NCBI RefSeq assembly: GCF_016899855.1
Contig: NZ_JACJJG010000010.1
Coordinates: 1 to 59,511, forward strand
Reading direction: 5' to 3'
DNA length: 59,511 nt
Source of the DNA: Marseilla massiliensis
Lineage (GTDB): Bacteria; Bacteroidota; Bacteroidia; Bacteroidales; Bacteroidaceae
Below the pieces are notes generated by a model that searched no databases, had not been told where the DNA came from, and saw nothing but the letters and a program-made list of their open reading frames with translations. The position numbers were made by a program, and so were the translations under genes. Within the stretch, counting starts at the first letter, position 1. Each line of letters begins with the position of its first letter. Of this stretch, positions 1-9,113 are shown piece by piece.

Positions 1-2
1 CA

Positions 3-140
3 ATCATTAAGACACTACCCTACCGAGACAAAAGTACAGACATTACCGGAATAAAGAACGGTTGTTACGTGATATATTCGCTAAATTCAAAAGGCATTGC
101 GCATCGCCTGGGATTTGTAAATATAAAAAGGCAATTGTAA
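3..140 (+). CDS. C-terminal fragment of a protein with a probable type IX secretion sorting tail
   Basis: An open frame enters from the left edge and stops at 138-140, giving 45 residues of a C-terminus. The fragment contains DITGIKNGCYVIYSLNSKG followed by a short beta-rich end with basic residues (VNIKRQL). The pattern of a Gly-x-Tyr-Val strand followed by a turn and a last basic strand is that of the type A C-terminal domain which targets Bacteroidota proteins to the type IX secretion system. The body of the protein lies outside the window, so its function cannot be given. A perfect hairpin at 182-220 follows. The call is inferred from pattern only; a plain secreted protein end is the alternative. 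Confidence 0.5.
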   Translation: MIKTLPYRDKSTDITGIKNGCYVIYSLNSKGIAHRLGFVNIKRQL

Positions 141-181
141 ATGGTGGCACTTTACATCACGTTTGACCGCATATCAGACGA

Positions 182-220
182 TGAAAGGCCGTGTTCCATT
201 TGATGGAACACGGCCTTTCA
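182..220. terminator. Bidirectional hairpin terminator between convergent genes
   Basis: A perfect 18-bp inverted repeat (182-199 pairs with 203-220, loop TTG) lies between the plus-strand fragment ending at 140 and the minus-strand Crp-family gene ending at 241. The stem begins TGAAAGGCCGTG. Its outer part matches the AAAGGCCGT core of other intergenic hairpins in this window (around 11440, 27560 and 50640). Confidence 0.75.
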
Positions 221-240
221 TTTAGCGCCAAATAAAATGT

Positions 241-837
241 TTACCCTAAAGTTATATTCGAGCGCACGCGGCTCAACGTCTCAGGGGTCATCTGCAAGTA
301 GCTTGCAATATATACCAGCGGCGCACGCAAAGTCACTTGTGGTGAAAGTTTGCACATCTTTTGGTAACGGTCCTGAGCCGTTTCAAAACGTACAAGGTCA
401 GCATGGATTTGTGAATTGATTAACGACTCTTCAAGTATCTTACGATATAATATCTGTATATTGACATTGTGTAAAGCCACCTCTTCAAGCCTGGCCTTAG
501 GAAGCGCATATATCAGTACAGGCTCAAGAGCCTCTACCTGCAAGCGTGTAGGCTCTTCCTTAAACAGGCTTTCTATGCACATCACGATATTACCCTCAAC
601 GGCCATATGCTCCGTAACGTCTTTCCCTTTCTTGAAATAAAACTGGCGGATGAGTCCTTTTTCTATATAATATATATTTTTACATATTTCACCTTCACGC
701 AAAACCATCTCGCCCTTTGCAAACTTCATCGGCACGAGCACGTTTTCCAATATATCAAGCTCGTCATGCGTCATCGTGCTGTACTTTCTTGCCAGCTCAC
801 GAGCGATGTCGCGCTTTGTTTTCAACAATTCTTTCAT
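241..837 (-). CDS. Crp/Fnr-family transcriptional regulator
   Basis: This 198-residue protein has the layout of a Crp/Fnr regulator: an N-terminal cyclic-nucleotide-binding-like beta barrel (roughly residues 25-120, with KGEMVLREGEICKNIYYIEKGLI as its core, read around the glycines) and a C-terminal winged helix whose recognition part reads IASYLQMTPETLSRVRS. No Fnr-type cysteine cluster is visible, so oxygen sensing through an iron-sulfur cluster is unlikely. The ligand is unknown. The gene lies 34 bases downstream of lepA on the same strand and is preceded by a GGGAGGAG sequence, a strong Shine-Dalgarno of a kind uncommon in Bacteroidota. Co-transcription with lepA is inferred from spacing. 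Confidence 0.88.
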   Translation of the reverse strand: MKELLKTKRDIARELARKYSTMTHDELDILENVLVPMKFAKGEMVLREGEICKNIYYIEKGLIRQFYFKKGKDVTEHMAVEGNIVMCIESLFKEEPTRLQVEALEPVLIYALPKARLEEVALHNVNIQILYRKILEESLINSQIHADLVRFETAQDRYQKMCKLSPQVTLRAPLVYIASYLQMTPETLSRVRSNITLG

Positions 838-871
838 TACTCCTCCCTTTCTTTTAAATTCTGATTTAGCC

Positions 872-2656
872 TTAATCCAATTTCAGGACAGCCAGGAATG
901 CCTTTTGCGGAACTTCCACGTTTCCGATCTGCTTCATTCGTTTTTTGCCCCTCTTTTGTTTTTCCAATAACTTTCGTTTACGGCTTACGTCACCACCATA
1001 ACACTTTGCCGTAACATCCTTTCTTACGCACTTGACCGTCTCACGGGCAATAATCTTTGAGCCTATAGCGGCCTGGATTGCTATGTCAAACTGTTGTCTT
1101 GGTATAAGTTCCTTAAGCTTCTCACACATACGGCGACCAAGAACCACAGCGTTATCCTGGTGGGTTAATGTAGATAATGCGTCAACAGGCTCGCCGTTAA
1201 GAAGTATGTCAAGCTTCGCCAGTTTAGAAGGCCTGAAACAATCAACATAATAGTCGAACGACGCATATCCCTTAGATATGCTCTTGAGTTTGTCGTAGAA
1301 GTCTATGACAATCTCGCCCAGCGGTATCATAAAATGCAACTCTACCCTATTGCCGCTTATATATTCCTGTTTCAAGAGCTCTCCGCGCTTATCAAGACAC
1401 AATTTCATTATCGGTCCGATATAGTCCGTTGCCGTAATTATTGAAGCCTTTATATATGGTTCTTCAATATGGTCTATCATCGTTGCGTCAGGCAGTCCGG
1501 ACGGATTATGCACTTCCTTTACATTCCCCTGCTTATCGTAAACCATGTACGATACGTTCGGTACCGTTGTTATAACGTCCATATTGAATTCACGGTCAAG
1601 ACGTTCCTGGACAATCTCCATATGCAACAAACCAAGGAATCCGCACCTGAAACCGAATCCTAAAGCAACTGATGACTCTGGCGCGAAAGTCAGCGACGCG
1701 TCATTTAATTGCAGCTTCTCGAGTGATGCGCGCAGATTCTCATAATCAACCGGATCTATAGGATAAACTCCCGCAAACACCATAGGCTTAACTTCCTGAA
1801 ACCCGGATATCGCTTTGGCACAAGGGGTATCAACATGTGTAATAGTATCACCCACTTTTACTTCCTTACTATCCTTTATACCGCTGATTATGTATCCGAC
1901 ATCACCAGTTTTCAACGTCTTGCGGGGAATCATGTCCATCTTCAACACACCTACTTCGTCGGCAACATACTCCATTCCTGTATTAAAGAATTTCACCTTG
2001 TCCCCTTTACTAATACAGCCGTTTTCAATCTTGAAATATGCTATAATGCCCCTGAAAGAGTTGAATACCGAATCAAAAATCAATGCTTGTAAAGGAGCAC
2101 TCGAGTCACCTGCCGGATGTGGTACGCGCTCAACAACAGCCGCAAGGATTTCAGGTATTCCCTCACCTGTCTTTCCCGAAGCACGGATAATCTCGCTACG
2201 GTCACATCCAAGCAGATCAACTATCTCATCCTCTACTTCATCAGGCATAGCCGAAGGCATATCGATTTTATTTATAACGGGAATTATCTCGAGATCATGT
2301 TCCAATGCCATGTAAAGATTACTTATTGTCTGCGCCTGCACACCTTGCGTTGCGTCAACGACAAGAAGCGCACCTTCACATGCTGCTATACTTCGTGAAA
2401 CCTCATACGAAAAGTCAACATGTCCCGGAGTGTCAATCAAGTTCAATATATATTTTGACCCATCATGTTCATATTCCATTTGTATGGCATGGCTCTTTAT
2501 CGTGATACCGCGCTCACGTTCAAGATCCATGTCGTCAAGCATTTGTCCTTCTGTTATCTGGATTGTCTTTGTATACTCCAACAAACGGTCAGCAATTGTA
2601 GATTTTCCGTGGTCGATGTGTGCTATTATACAAAAATTTCTTATCTCGTTCATCAA
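872..2656 (-). CDS. lepA: Elongation factor 4 (LepA), ribosome-associated GTPase
   Basis: LepA/EF4 is a cytoplasmic translational GTPase that acts on stalled or mispositioned ribosomes. The 594 residues match the usual length of about 600. The GTPase domain shows AHIDHGKST (residues 12-20), RGITIKS, DTPGH, NKID and SGKTGEG. The beta-barrel domain, two EF-G-like domains and the LepA-specific lysine-rich C-terminus ([20 protein letters not shown]) follow in order. Two adjacent ATG codons open the frame; either could be used. A TATATTTG -7 element lies just upstream on the minus strand (2675-2682). The Crp-family gene follows 34 bases after the stop. Confidence 0.98.
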   Translation of the reverse strand: MMNEIRNFCIIAHIDHGKSTIADRLLEYTKTIQITEGQMLDDMDLERERGITIKSHAIQMEYEHDGSKYILNLIDTPGHVDFSYEVSRSIAACEGALLVVDATQGVQAQTISNLYMALEHDLEIIPVINKIDMPSAMPDEVEDEIVDLLGCDRSEIIRASGKTGEGIPEILAAVVERVPHPAGDSSAPLQALIFDSVFNSFRGIIAYFKIENGCISKGDKVKFFNTGMEYVADEVGVLKMDMIPRKTLKTGDVGYIISGIKDSKEVKVGDTITHVDTPCAKAISGFQEVKPMVFAGVYPIDPVDYENLRASLEKLQLNDASLTFAPESSVALGFGFRCGFLGLLHMEIVQERLDREFNMDVITTVPNVSYMVYDKQGNVKEVHNPSGLPDATMIDHIEEPYIKASIITATDYIGPIMKLCLDKRGELLKQEYISGNRVELHFMIPLGEIVIDFYDKLKSISKGYASFDYYVDCFRPSKLAKLDILLNGEPVDALSTLTHQDNAVVLGRRMCEKLKELIPRQQFDIAIQAAIGSKIIARETVKCVRKDVTAKCYGGDVSRKRKLLEKQKRGKKRMKQIGNVEVPQKAFLAVLKLD

Positions 2657-2674
2657 TTCTTACTTTTTGGAACG

Positions 2675-2682
2675 CAAATATA
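2675..2682 (-). promoter_or_regulatory. Bacteroidota -7 element for lepA
   Basis: The minus strand reads TATATTTG, fitting TAnnTTTG, about 20 bases upstream of the lepA start. No clear TTTG box is seen 19-21 bases further upstream, so this is a half match. Confidence 0.45.
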
Positions 2683-2775
2683 CAAAAAAATGTATTCCAG
2701 TCCTAAGAAATTGGTTATTTTTATGAATAAATAAAAAAAAACTACGCCTTATGACAAATATAAAAAGATATTGAT

Positions 2776-2783
2776 TACTTTTG
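2776..2783 (+). promoter_or_regulatory. Bacteroidota -7 element for the small lipoprotein gene
   Basis: TACTTTTG fits TAnnTTTG and lies 23 bases before the chosen ATG at 2807. It lies inside the longest possible frame upstream, which is one reason to prefer the ATG at 2807. Confidence 0.5.
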
Positions 2784-2806
2784 TATCAGTAAAACGTGAA
2801 TCTAAC

Positions 2807-3199
2807 ATGAAAAAATATTTATTTTTATTGTTCAGTTTGCCTCTGTTAACGGCATGTCATGAAAGCCTTGAAGACAAAGCAGAACGTGAAGCTGACGAAT
2901 TTACAAAAAAGAATTGCCCTATTGCCGTTTCCGAAAACATTGTGAACGACAGCATGAAATATGAAAAAGAAACACGTACAATACACTATTTCTACACTAT
3001 CAGCGGTAAAGCCGATACAACCGCTATAAACAAACAGCAGGCAAAAGAAGAACTCATCAAAGGAGTAAAGGATGCCATGACCATAAGGACATACAAGGAA
3101 CATGGTTTTAATTTTGCTTATACATACTTCTCCGCCAAGAACAAAGGACAAATACTTATTGATGTAAAAGTTACGCCAAAGGACTATAACGGCAAATAA
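2807..3199 (+). CDS. Small putative lipoprotein of unknown function
   Basis: The 130-residue product begins MKKYLFLLFSLPLLTACHES, a typical lipoprotein signal with the lipobox LTAC, so it should be lipid-anchored in the inner or outer membrane. The mature part is charged (EDKAEREADEFTKKNCP) and then alternates strands and helices. A second cysteine appears about 15 residues after the lipidated one. No enzyme motif is recognised. The ATG at 2807 was chosen over an upstream TTG because it gives a clean signal peptide and lies just after a -7 element. It faces a hairpin at 3328-3365 downstream. Confidence 0.7.
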   Translation: MKKYLFLLFSLPLLTACHESLEDKAEREADEFTKKNCPIAVSENIVNDSMKYEKETRTIHYFYTISGKADTTAINKQQAKEELIKGVKDAMTIRTYKEHGFNFAYTYFSAKNKGQILIDVKVTPKDYNGK

Positions 3200-3327
3200 C
3201 TTCAGGCGATTGATGAAAATACAAGCCTACTGTATAATACCCACAAACCTGTACTCCTAAAGAAAACCTTTCAGAATAGACATTTCCCATTCATAAACGT
3301 GCTATGATGTTCTCATGACCCATTAAA

Positions 3328-3365
3328 AATAAGGGTGGAATGACAGGAGTCGTTCCACCTTTATT
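3328..3365. terminator. Bidirectional hairpin terminator
   Basis: A 17-bp stem with two wobble pairs (3328-3344 with 3349-3365, loop AGGA) sits between the convergent lipoprotein gene and the TSCPD gene. It is A-rich on the left and T-rich on the right, as expected for an intrinsic terminator on both strands. Confidence 0.7.
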
Positions 3366-3378
3366 TCTTATCAGGACT

Positions 3379-3633
3379 CTATTGCCGTTCCAAATGTTCT
3401 ATTGCTCTACATAGTTGGTCCGGACAACTTGTCGTCTTACTTCCACAACATATGCCATTAAGTTTGCTCTTGACTTCATCGATATTCATTCCTTTTACAA
3501 GTGAACAAATACCTTTCAGGTTTCCGTTACAACCGCCAACAAAACTTATATTGCTTATACGGTTGTCATCATCAACTTCAAGATTTATTAGCTTACTGCA
3601 AGTTCCGGAAGTTATATAAGATATTTTTTTCAT
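3379..3633 (-). CDS. TSCPD domain protein (TIGR03905-like)
   Basis: The 84-residue protein carries the signature TSCPDQL near its C-terminus plus further cysteines (TSGTCSK, GGCNGN, GICSLV, ICCGSK). The TSCPD domain is known as a stand-alone small protein and as a C-terminal part of some class II ribonucleotide reductases; its function alone is not established, though the cysteines suggest metal binding. It lies 36 bases downstream of the yebC-like gene and would be the last gene of a pheT - yebC - TSCPD unit, ended by the hairpin at 3328-3365. Confidence 0.85.
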   Translation of the reverse strand: MKKISYITSGTCSKLINLEVDDDNRISNISFVGGCNGNLKGICSLVKGMNIDEVKSKLNGICCGSKTTSCPDQLCRAIEHLERQ

Positions 3634-3669
3634 TTATGACAATATCCTAAATTTCATATAAAACACGTA

Positions 3670-4395
3670 TTATTCCGGTTTCATATTTGTATAAACACTT
3701 TGCACATCATCGTCATCCTCAAGCAAATCAACCATTTTGTCAATAGTTTCACGCTCTTCAGGTGTAACGTCTTTAAGGTCATTGGGTATACGTGTGAACT
3801 CTGCACCTGTAACTTCAAAGCCGTTTTCTTCAAGATGTTTTTGTATTTCACCGAAACTCTTTGGGTCACCATAAATGGTTATCTCGCCTGATTCTTCATC
3901 TTCATCATACTCATCATCAACCCCATAATCGATCAAATCGAGTATCATTTCATCCATATCAAGCCCGTCTTTTTTCTTGAATGTGAAAACGCATTTATGG
4001 TCAAACAGGAAAGAAAGGCTCCCCATCGTACCCAAGTTACCATTAAACTTATTGAAAATAGCACGCACATTGCCAACAGTACGGGTTGTATTATCAGTTG
4101 CCGCATCAACAAATACAGCTATTCCGTGAGGTCCGTATCCTTCATATGTTACCTCTTTATAATCACTTTGATCCTTACCCATTGCATTCTTTATAGCACG
4201 CTTTACATTCTCCAGCGGCATATTTTCACGCTTTGCATTAAGGATAATAGAACGCAAGTGAGGATTATTATCCGGATCAGGACCACCGGCTTTAACTGCT
4301 ATTGCTATCTGCTTACCAATCTTTGTAAATGTCCTGGCCATGTGCCCCCACCTTTTAAGCTTTGTAGCTTTACGGTATTCAAATGCTCTTCCCAT
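3670..4395 (-). CDS. YebC/PmpR-family protein (TACO1-like)
   Basis: The 241-residue protein begins MGRAFEYRKATKLKRWGHMA and continues with the family features KIGKQIAIAVKAGGPDP, NAKRENMPLENVKRAIKNA and YEGYGPHGIAVFVD. This family was named as transcriptional regulators, and more recent work on the family links it to translation of difficult sequences; the sequence here does not decide between them. It is 44 bases downstream of pheT. The C-terminus is very acidic (DEYDEDEES, LLEDDDDVQ), as usual. Confidence 0.93.
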   Translation of the reverse strand: MGRAFEYRKATKLKRWGHMARTFTKIGKQIAIAVKAGGPDPDNNPHLRSIILNAKRENMPLENVKRAIKNAMGKDQSDYKEVTYEGYGPHGIAVFVDAATDNTTRTVGNVRAIFNKFNGNLGTMGSLSFLFDHKCVFTFKKKDGLDMDEMILDLIDYGVDDEYDEDEESGEITIYGDPKSFGEIQKHLEENGFEVTGAEFTRIPNDLKDVTPEERETIDKMVDLLEDDDDVQSVYTNMKPE

Positions 4396-4439
4396 ATTAT
4401 GTAACTATATCTGTTATTTTACTGTTTTATTCTTCCAAC

Positions 4440-6902
4440 TTATCTTAATTCAGCATTCAACTCTTTCTTTAGATTTGAAATGAGTTTATTCATTATGCTG
4501 TCTATCTGTTTATCTTTCAGCGTCTGATTTTCGTCCTGAAGTATGAAATTTACAGCATAGCTCTTTTTACCCTCCGGTAAATTCTTTCCTTCATATACAT
4601 CGAACAATTCTACACTCTTTAGATACCTACGTTCCGTCTTATTTGCTATCCGCTCTATTTCGCTGAACTTTACACTCTTGTCAAGCAATAGGGCCAAATC
4701 ACGGCTGACAGCAGGATATTTGCTTATTTCACTGAAATGTATTGTATTCTTACGGATTGCCCTGAACAATGTATTCCAGTGAATATCTGCATAATAAACA
4801 GGATTTTCTATATCAAATTTTTTCAAGATATTCCGACATATCAAACCGATTTCAGCAAAAACCTTACCAGTTCTGTCTTCCAATGTAAGCCCGTCACTGA
4901 AAATATTATTGTCACTTACTTTCGTTGTTATCGCATTATTAGCGACGCCTAAACGGCGGAACAGATTGTCGACATAAGCCTTAAGCTCATAAAAAGAAGA
5001 ATCCTCATCAGCATGAGCCCAACTGCCAACGACACGTTTTCCTGTTATCCATAAGCCTATATGGGCGTCCTCTTTATAGGCGGCCATAGGATTTTCCGGA
5101 TTCTTTTTCTCGGGAGAATACTTGTAGATATTACCAACTTCAAAGAATCTCAAGTTCGGATTTTTCCTATTTATATTGTAAGCAACACTTTCAAGCCCAC
5201 CAAACAAAAGTGTTTCACGCATTACATTCAAGTCCGAGCTTAACGGATTCATAATACGGACAAGATTCTCGGCCGGGTAAAGATTAAAATCTGAATAGTA
5301 CGCTGCTTTAGTGAGCGAATTATTGAATATCTCACTAAAACCATAACCAACCAACTGCTCAGCAATAATATTCTCTAATTTATGCTTATGGTCATCGTCT
5401 CCCTTTATTACCAGCGAGCTCTTGAGCTGTGTTGGAATTTCAACATTATTATATCCATATATACGCAAAATGTCTTCCACAACATCGCATGGGCGTTGCA
5501 CATCAACCCTATATGGAGGTACACTTAGTTCCAAGCCATTCTCTTTTTCATCATCAATTTTCATATCAAGGCTTGTTACTATAGACTTTATCATATCCGC
5601 AGACAAGTCCTTGCCTATCAATGAGTTTACATACTCATACTCTAAAGAAACCTTGAAGTCTTGTATTGGCTCAGGATAAACATCTTTTATCTCCATGGAT
5701 ACTTTACCTCCTGCCAACTCCCTGCACATAATTGCTGCTTGTTTTAAAGCATATATAACACCGTTAGGGTCTATTCCTCTTTCAAAACGGAACGATGCGT
5801 CCGTACTTAATCCGTGACGGCGTGCACTCTTTCTAATCCAGGTAGGATGGAAATAAGCACTCTCCAAAACGACATTCCTTGTTGTTTCGTAAGTACCACT
5901 ACCCTTACCACCGAATACTCCTGCTATGCACATTGCATCTTCTGCATTGCATATGGCCAAATCATGCTCTCCAAGCTTGTGTTCAATCCCGTCCAATGTT
6001 ACAAACGGAGTACCTTCCGGCATGGTCTTTACCACGATACGATGTCCTGTAACCATATCCGCATCGAAACAGTGCAATGGTTGACCATATGCCATCATGA
6101 TATAATTTGTTATATCAACAATGTTGTTTATCGGCCGCAAACCGATAACACGCAATTTTTCCTGCAACCATTCAGGACTTTCCTTTACCTCGCATCCTGT
6201 AATACTTACGCATGCGTAACGCTTGCATGCATCATGGTTTTCAACCGTAACATCTATCGGCATATCATTATTATCGACGCTGAAAGAATTACAATCAGGA
6301 CGATGCAATGATGTTTCATACCCGTTGCGCAATAGCCAAGCATATAAATCCCGTGCTACACCCCAATGGGAGAGCGCATCTGCACGATTGGCCGTTATGT
6401 CTATCTCTATTAACCAATCACTTTCCAAATGGTAATATTCTGCCGCCGGCAAACCTATTTGCGCATCATCCGGAAGTACAATAATACCGGCATGGTCATT
6501 ACCCACACCAATTTCATCTTCGGCACATATCATACCGAAACTTTCCACGCCGCGCAGTTTCGACTTCTTTATAACAAATTCCTTATCCCCGTCATAAAGG
6601 ACGCAGCCCAAATCGGCTACTATCACTTTTTGCCCGGCCTTGACATTAGGAGCTCCACAAACTATTTGTGACGGAGTATCCTTGCCTAAATCTACGGTAG
6701 TAACATGCAAATGATCCGAATTCGGATGAGGCTCACAGGTTAAAACTTTTCCAACATACAGACCTTTCAATCCTCCTTTTATACTCTGCACCTCTTCCAA
6801 TGCGTCAACTTCAAGGCCTATGGATGTTAAAGCGTCGCAAACCTCTTGTGGCGTAAGGTTAAAATCTACATATTCCTTAAGCCATTTATAAGATATATTC
6901 AT
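4440..6902 (-). CDS. pheT: Phenylalanyl-tRNA synthetase beta subunit
   Basis: PheT forms the alpha2-beta2 enzyme that charges tRNA-Phe in the cytoplasm. The 820 residues match the long bacterial form: an N-terminal tRNA-binding OB fold (about residues 40-150, including LTCEPHPNSDHLHVT), the B3/B4 editing domain (about 210-400), the B5 domain (about 410-490), the catalytic-like core, and the C-terminal anticodon-binding ferredoxin-like domain ending in a lysine-rich helix. The start ISYKWLKEYVDF is canonical. pheS is not in the window. A full two-box promoter lies upstream at 6942-6973. Confidence 0.98.
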   Translation of the reverse strand: MNISYKWLKEYVDFNLTPQEVCDALTSIGLEVDALEEVQSIKGGLKGLYVGKVLTCEPHPNSDHLHVTTVDLGKDTPSQIVCGAPNVKAGQKVIVADLGCVLYDGDKEFVIKKSKLRGVESFGMICAEDEIGVGNDHAGIIVLPDDAQIGLPAAEYYHLESDWLIEIDITANRADALSHWGVARDLYAWLLRNGYETSLHRPDCNSFSVDNNDMPIDVTVENHDACKRYACVSITGCEVKESPEWLQEKLRVIGLRPINNIVDITNYIMMAYGQPLHCFDADMVTGHRIVVKTMPEGTPFVTLDGIEHKLGEHDLAICNAEDAMCIAGVFGGKGSGTYETTRNVVLESAYFHPTWIRKSARRHGLSTDASFRFERGIDPNGVIYALKQAAIMCRELAGGKVSMEIKDVYPEPIQDFKVSLEYEYVNSLIGKDLSADMIKSIVTSLDMKIDDEKENGLELSVPPYRVDVQRPCDVVEDILRIYGYNNVEIPTQLKSSLVIKGDDDHKHKLENIIAEQLVGYGFSEIFNNSLTKAAYYSDFNLYPAENLVRIMNPLSSDLNVMRETLLFGGLESVAYNINRKNPNLRFFEVGNIYKYSPEKKNPENPMAAYKEDAHIGLWITGKRVVGSWAHADEDSSFYELKAYVDNLFRRLGVANNAITTKVSDNNIFSDGLTLEDRTGKVFAEIGLICRNILKKFDIENPVYYADIHWNTLFRAIRKNTIHFSEISKYPAVSRDLALLLDKSVKFSEIERIANKTERRYLKSVELFDVYEGKNLPEGKKSYAVNFILQDENQTLKDKQIDSIMNKLISNLKKELNAELR

Positions 6903-6941
6903 CGCAATTTATTTTATAATGCTGTTCTTTTTAACCGACCG

Positions 6942-6973
6942 CAAAAGTACTAATTTTTAGTCATTCACACAAA
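6942..6973 (-). promoter_or_regulatory. Bacteroidota promoter for pheT
   Basis: Read on the minus strand, a TTTTG box (6970-6973) and TACTTTTG (6942-6949) are separated by 20 bases, the usual Bacteroidota spacing. The predicted start would be about 35 bases before the pheT ATG. Confidence 0.7.
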
Positions 6974-6993
6974 AGTTTATGACAAAAAACCAC

Positions 6994-7061
6994 AAGTTAC
7001 AGTATTGTACAAAGATTAACGCATAAAGTTACAGTATCACAAATAGCGCAACTGACAGTAT
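6994..7061. repeat. Three near-identical 12-base repeats
   Basis: AAGTTACAGTAT occurs at 6994-7005 and 7026-7037, with a variant AACTGACAGTAT at 7050-7061. They lie in the 194-base gap upstream of pheT and downstream of the DUF1460 gene. The spacing is not constant (32 and 24 bases). They could be operator sites or a decayed repeat; no function is shown. Confidence 0.55.
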
Positions 7062-7096
7062 TTGTAATTGTTAAATATATTCCTACAATAGTAGTC

Positions 7097-7951
7097 TTAT
7101 TCTGTTAGTCTGACGATTCTCGCCCCTGTCATTGTGCGTTGTTTCTGCAAATATGCATATAATGTCATTGTTTCTTCAACTACTTTATGTCTCAAGCTCG
7201 ACGCATTTATAAGATGGAGTCCGTCTTTATGCCATACAGCAAAACCGATATGCTGAATGTCTAATCCCTTTAACGATGTGGTCAAAGCAATGATATCCCC
7301 GTCTTTTACCGTTTTACGAAGGAGAGCCGTATTGGTTATTCCACCTTTCGGAATATACCTATATGACTTCTTGTTAATTAAATTCTCCATTTTTGCGATC
7401 TCGGGCAAATATCCGGGATTTTCCTTCAACATCTTATACTTTCCAGGGTTGGATGACATGTAATATACATTGACATCCTGAACTGAAGAAAAAGGAGGGT
7501 CTGGACTTTGTATCTCGGCACATATGCCTTTCGATGTGTTGTCTTCTATCCACTCCGTAAAATAATGCAACCTTCTCGTATAATGCGGCATTTCTCCACC
7601 ACGATAACGTATTTTACACAAATTATCGCAAAACGCCTTAAATGTAAACTTCCCTTGCTTCACACATAAATTCAATGCCACAACATTCTCAACGAATGTC
7701 GTACAGTCAAGTTGCCGTAAATTAACGACCAGCTTCTCTGTCTTATTTACCTCCAACGTATGTGCCACATATGGAATACCCAACAACTTCCGTGCAAAGA
7801 AAATAATAAAGTTGGTATTGCCGTTTTGCCGGCGCGCATCAGTAAGCAGGTTTATTACACGCAAACTGTCAGACTTCTCGTACTGTACGTCATAAGCATG
7901 ACATAAACATGGCAGCAAAATCAACGCAATTATGAAACAGACTTTCTTCAC
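7097..7951 (-). CDS. DUF1460 protein, N-acetylmuramoyl-L-alanine amidase-like, exported
   Basis: The 284-residue product starts with a signal peptide (KKVCFIIALILLPCLCHAYD). The central motif LDCTTFVENV holds the likely nucleophile Cys83, and DIQHIGFAVW near residue 240 supplies the likely histidine, an arrangement of the NlpC/P60-like fold used by DUF1460 proteins. The family is annotated as amidase-like and is thought to act on cell-wall peptides in the periplasm; the substrate is not proven. It follows the Gfo/Idh/MocA gene by 15 bases on the same strand, suggesting an operon. Confidence 0.85.
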   Translation of the reverse strand: MKKVCFIIALILLPCLCHAYDVQYEKSDSLRVINLLTDARRQNGNTNFIIFFARKLLGIPYVAHTLEVNKTEKLVVNLRQLDCTTFVENVVALNLCVKQGKFTFKAFCDNLCKIRYRGGEMPHYTRRLHYFTEWIEDNTSKGICAEIQSPDPPFSSVQDVNVYYMSSNPGKYKMLKENPGYLPEIAKMENLINKKSYRYIPKGGITNTALLRKTVKDGDIIALTTSLKGLDIQHIGFAVWHKDGLHLINASSLRHKVVEETMTLYAYLQKQRTMTGARIVRLTE

Positions 7952-7966
7952 AACAATAGTGATATC

Positions 7967-8950
7967 TTAAAATTTCCCCAATATTCTGTCGAGCACCCAA
8001 TTTACAGGCGTCGCCGAAACACTTGTACATGAACATGCCCCAAAGCCCTGCAAATCTTCAATGACGGCTGTTATTATAGGCAATTGTACATAAGGAGGAT
8101 TAGGTACTGTTATACTTGTTGTACCTTCACTCGTCACTAACTGGATTGGGTCGTAATTATATACAGAGAAGCACAACATTCCCTTATCACCGATAACCTC
8201 GATTCTGTCCTCTTTGGCTGACTTATGCCCAACAAAGCACCACGAGCCACTTCCGGGTAACCCACTCTCGAAACGAAAGCATGCACTAACACTATCTTCA
8301 GCCGAATACAATCCTGCACGATTGGCACACATACCTTCAGCCTCGGTTATAACGCCGAACAAATCCTGTAACAAATCCAACTGATGGGGAGCCAAATCAT
8401 AAAAATACCCTCCGCCTGCAATGTCCGGCTGTAGACGCCACGGTAAAGAGCCTCCCGAGGAATAATCCAAATCACGCGGCGGACACGAGAACCGAATCTG
8501 AACATTCATAATGTCCCCTATACCACCTTGCCGTATTATTTCCTTCACTTTCCTAAAATAAGGTAGATACCTTCTGTAATAGGCAACAAAGCACGGAACT
8601 CCGGTCTGTTCACTTATGCGGTTGATTCTCGCACAATCGTCATAGCTCGCCGCCAAAGGCTTCTCTACATATACAGGCTTTCCTGCCCTCATTGCCATTA
8701 TTGCAAACGTTGCATGGCTTGACGGCGGCGTAGCTATGTATATAGCATTGACATCCGGGTCGTCAATCAATTCTTGAGCATCGGTATACCATTTGCTTAT
8801 ATGATGCCGTTCGGCATAAGAGCGTGCCTTCTTTTCGCTACGGCTCATCACGGCAATCACTTCAGAACCTTCAACTTCATTGAATGCCGGACCGGATTTC
8901 TTTTCAGTCACCTCCCCACAACCAATGAATCCCCACTTCAACAATTTCAT
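7967..8950 (-). CDS. Gfo/Idh/MocA-family NAD(P)-dependent oxidoreductase
   Basis: The 327-residue protein has an N-terminal Rossmann start (KWGFIGCGEVTEKKSGPAF) and the family's catalytic lysine motif GKPVYVEKPLA near residue 97. The C-terminal alpha/beta domain includes GGGYFYDLAPHQLDLL with the conserved histidine. Members oxidise or reduce sugars and cyclitols; the substrate here is unknown. There is no secretion signal, unlike many exported Bacteroidota members. It is the first gene of a two-gene unit with the DUF1460 protein. Confidence 0.9.
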   Translation of the reverse strand: MKLLKWGFIGCGEVTEKKSGPAFNEVEGSEVIAVMSRSEKKARSYAERHHISKWYTDAQELIDDPDVNAIYIATPPSSHATFAIMAMRAGKPVYVEKPLAASYDDCARINRISEQTGVPCFVAYYRRYLPYFRKVKEIIRQGGIGDIMNVQIRFSCPPRDLDYSSGGSLPWRLQPDIAGGGYFYDLAPHQLDLLQDLFGVITEAEGMCANRAGLYSAEDSVSACFRFESGLPGSGSWCFVGHKSAKEDRIEVIGDKGMLCFSVYNYDPIQLVTSEGTTSITVPNPPYVQLPIITAVIEDLQGFGACSCTSVSATPVNWVLDRILGKF

Positions 8951-9078
8951 AAATGTGTTCGGATTTTATATTAAACGTCAATCATGCCGCGCCATCCATA
9001 CGCCATGACAAGTATTAATGTTTTGCAAAGTTAGCATTTTTTATTGACATCATGGTACCATCTTACCAGGAATATTAT

Positions 9079-9086
9079 TACTTTTG
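9079..9086 (+). promoter_or_regulatory. Bacteroidota -7 element for the membrane protein-hisB unit
   Basis: TACTTTTG followed by C lies 27 bases before the ATG at 9114. A TTG at 9044-9046 is too far away for the normal spacing, so the upstream box is unclear. Confidence 0.5.
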
Positions 9087-9113
9087 CATTATATTATAAT
9101 AATATCAAGAAAA

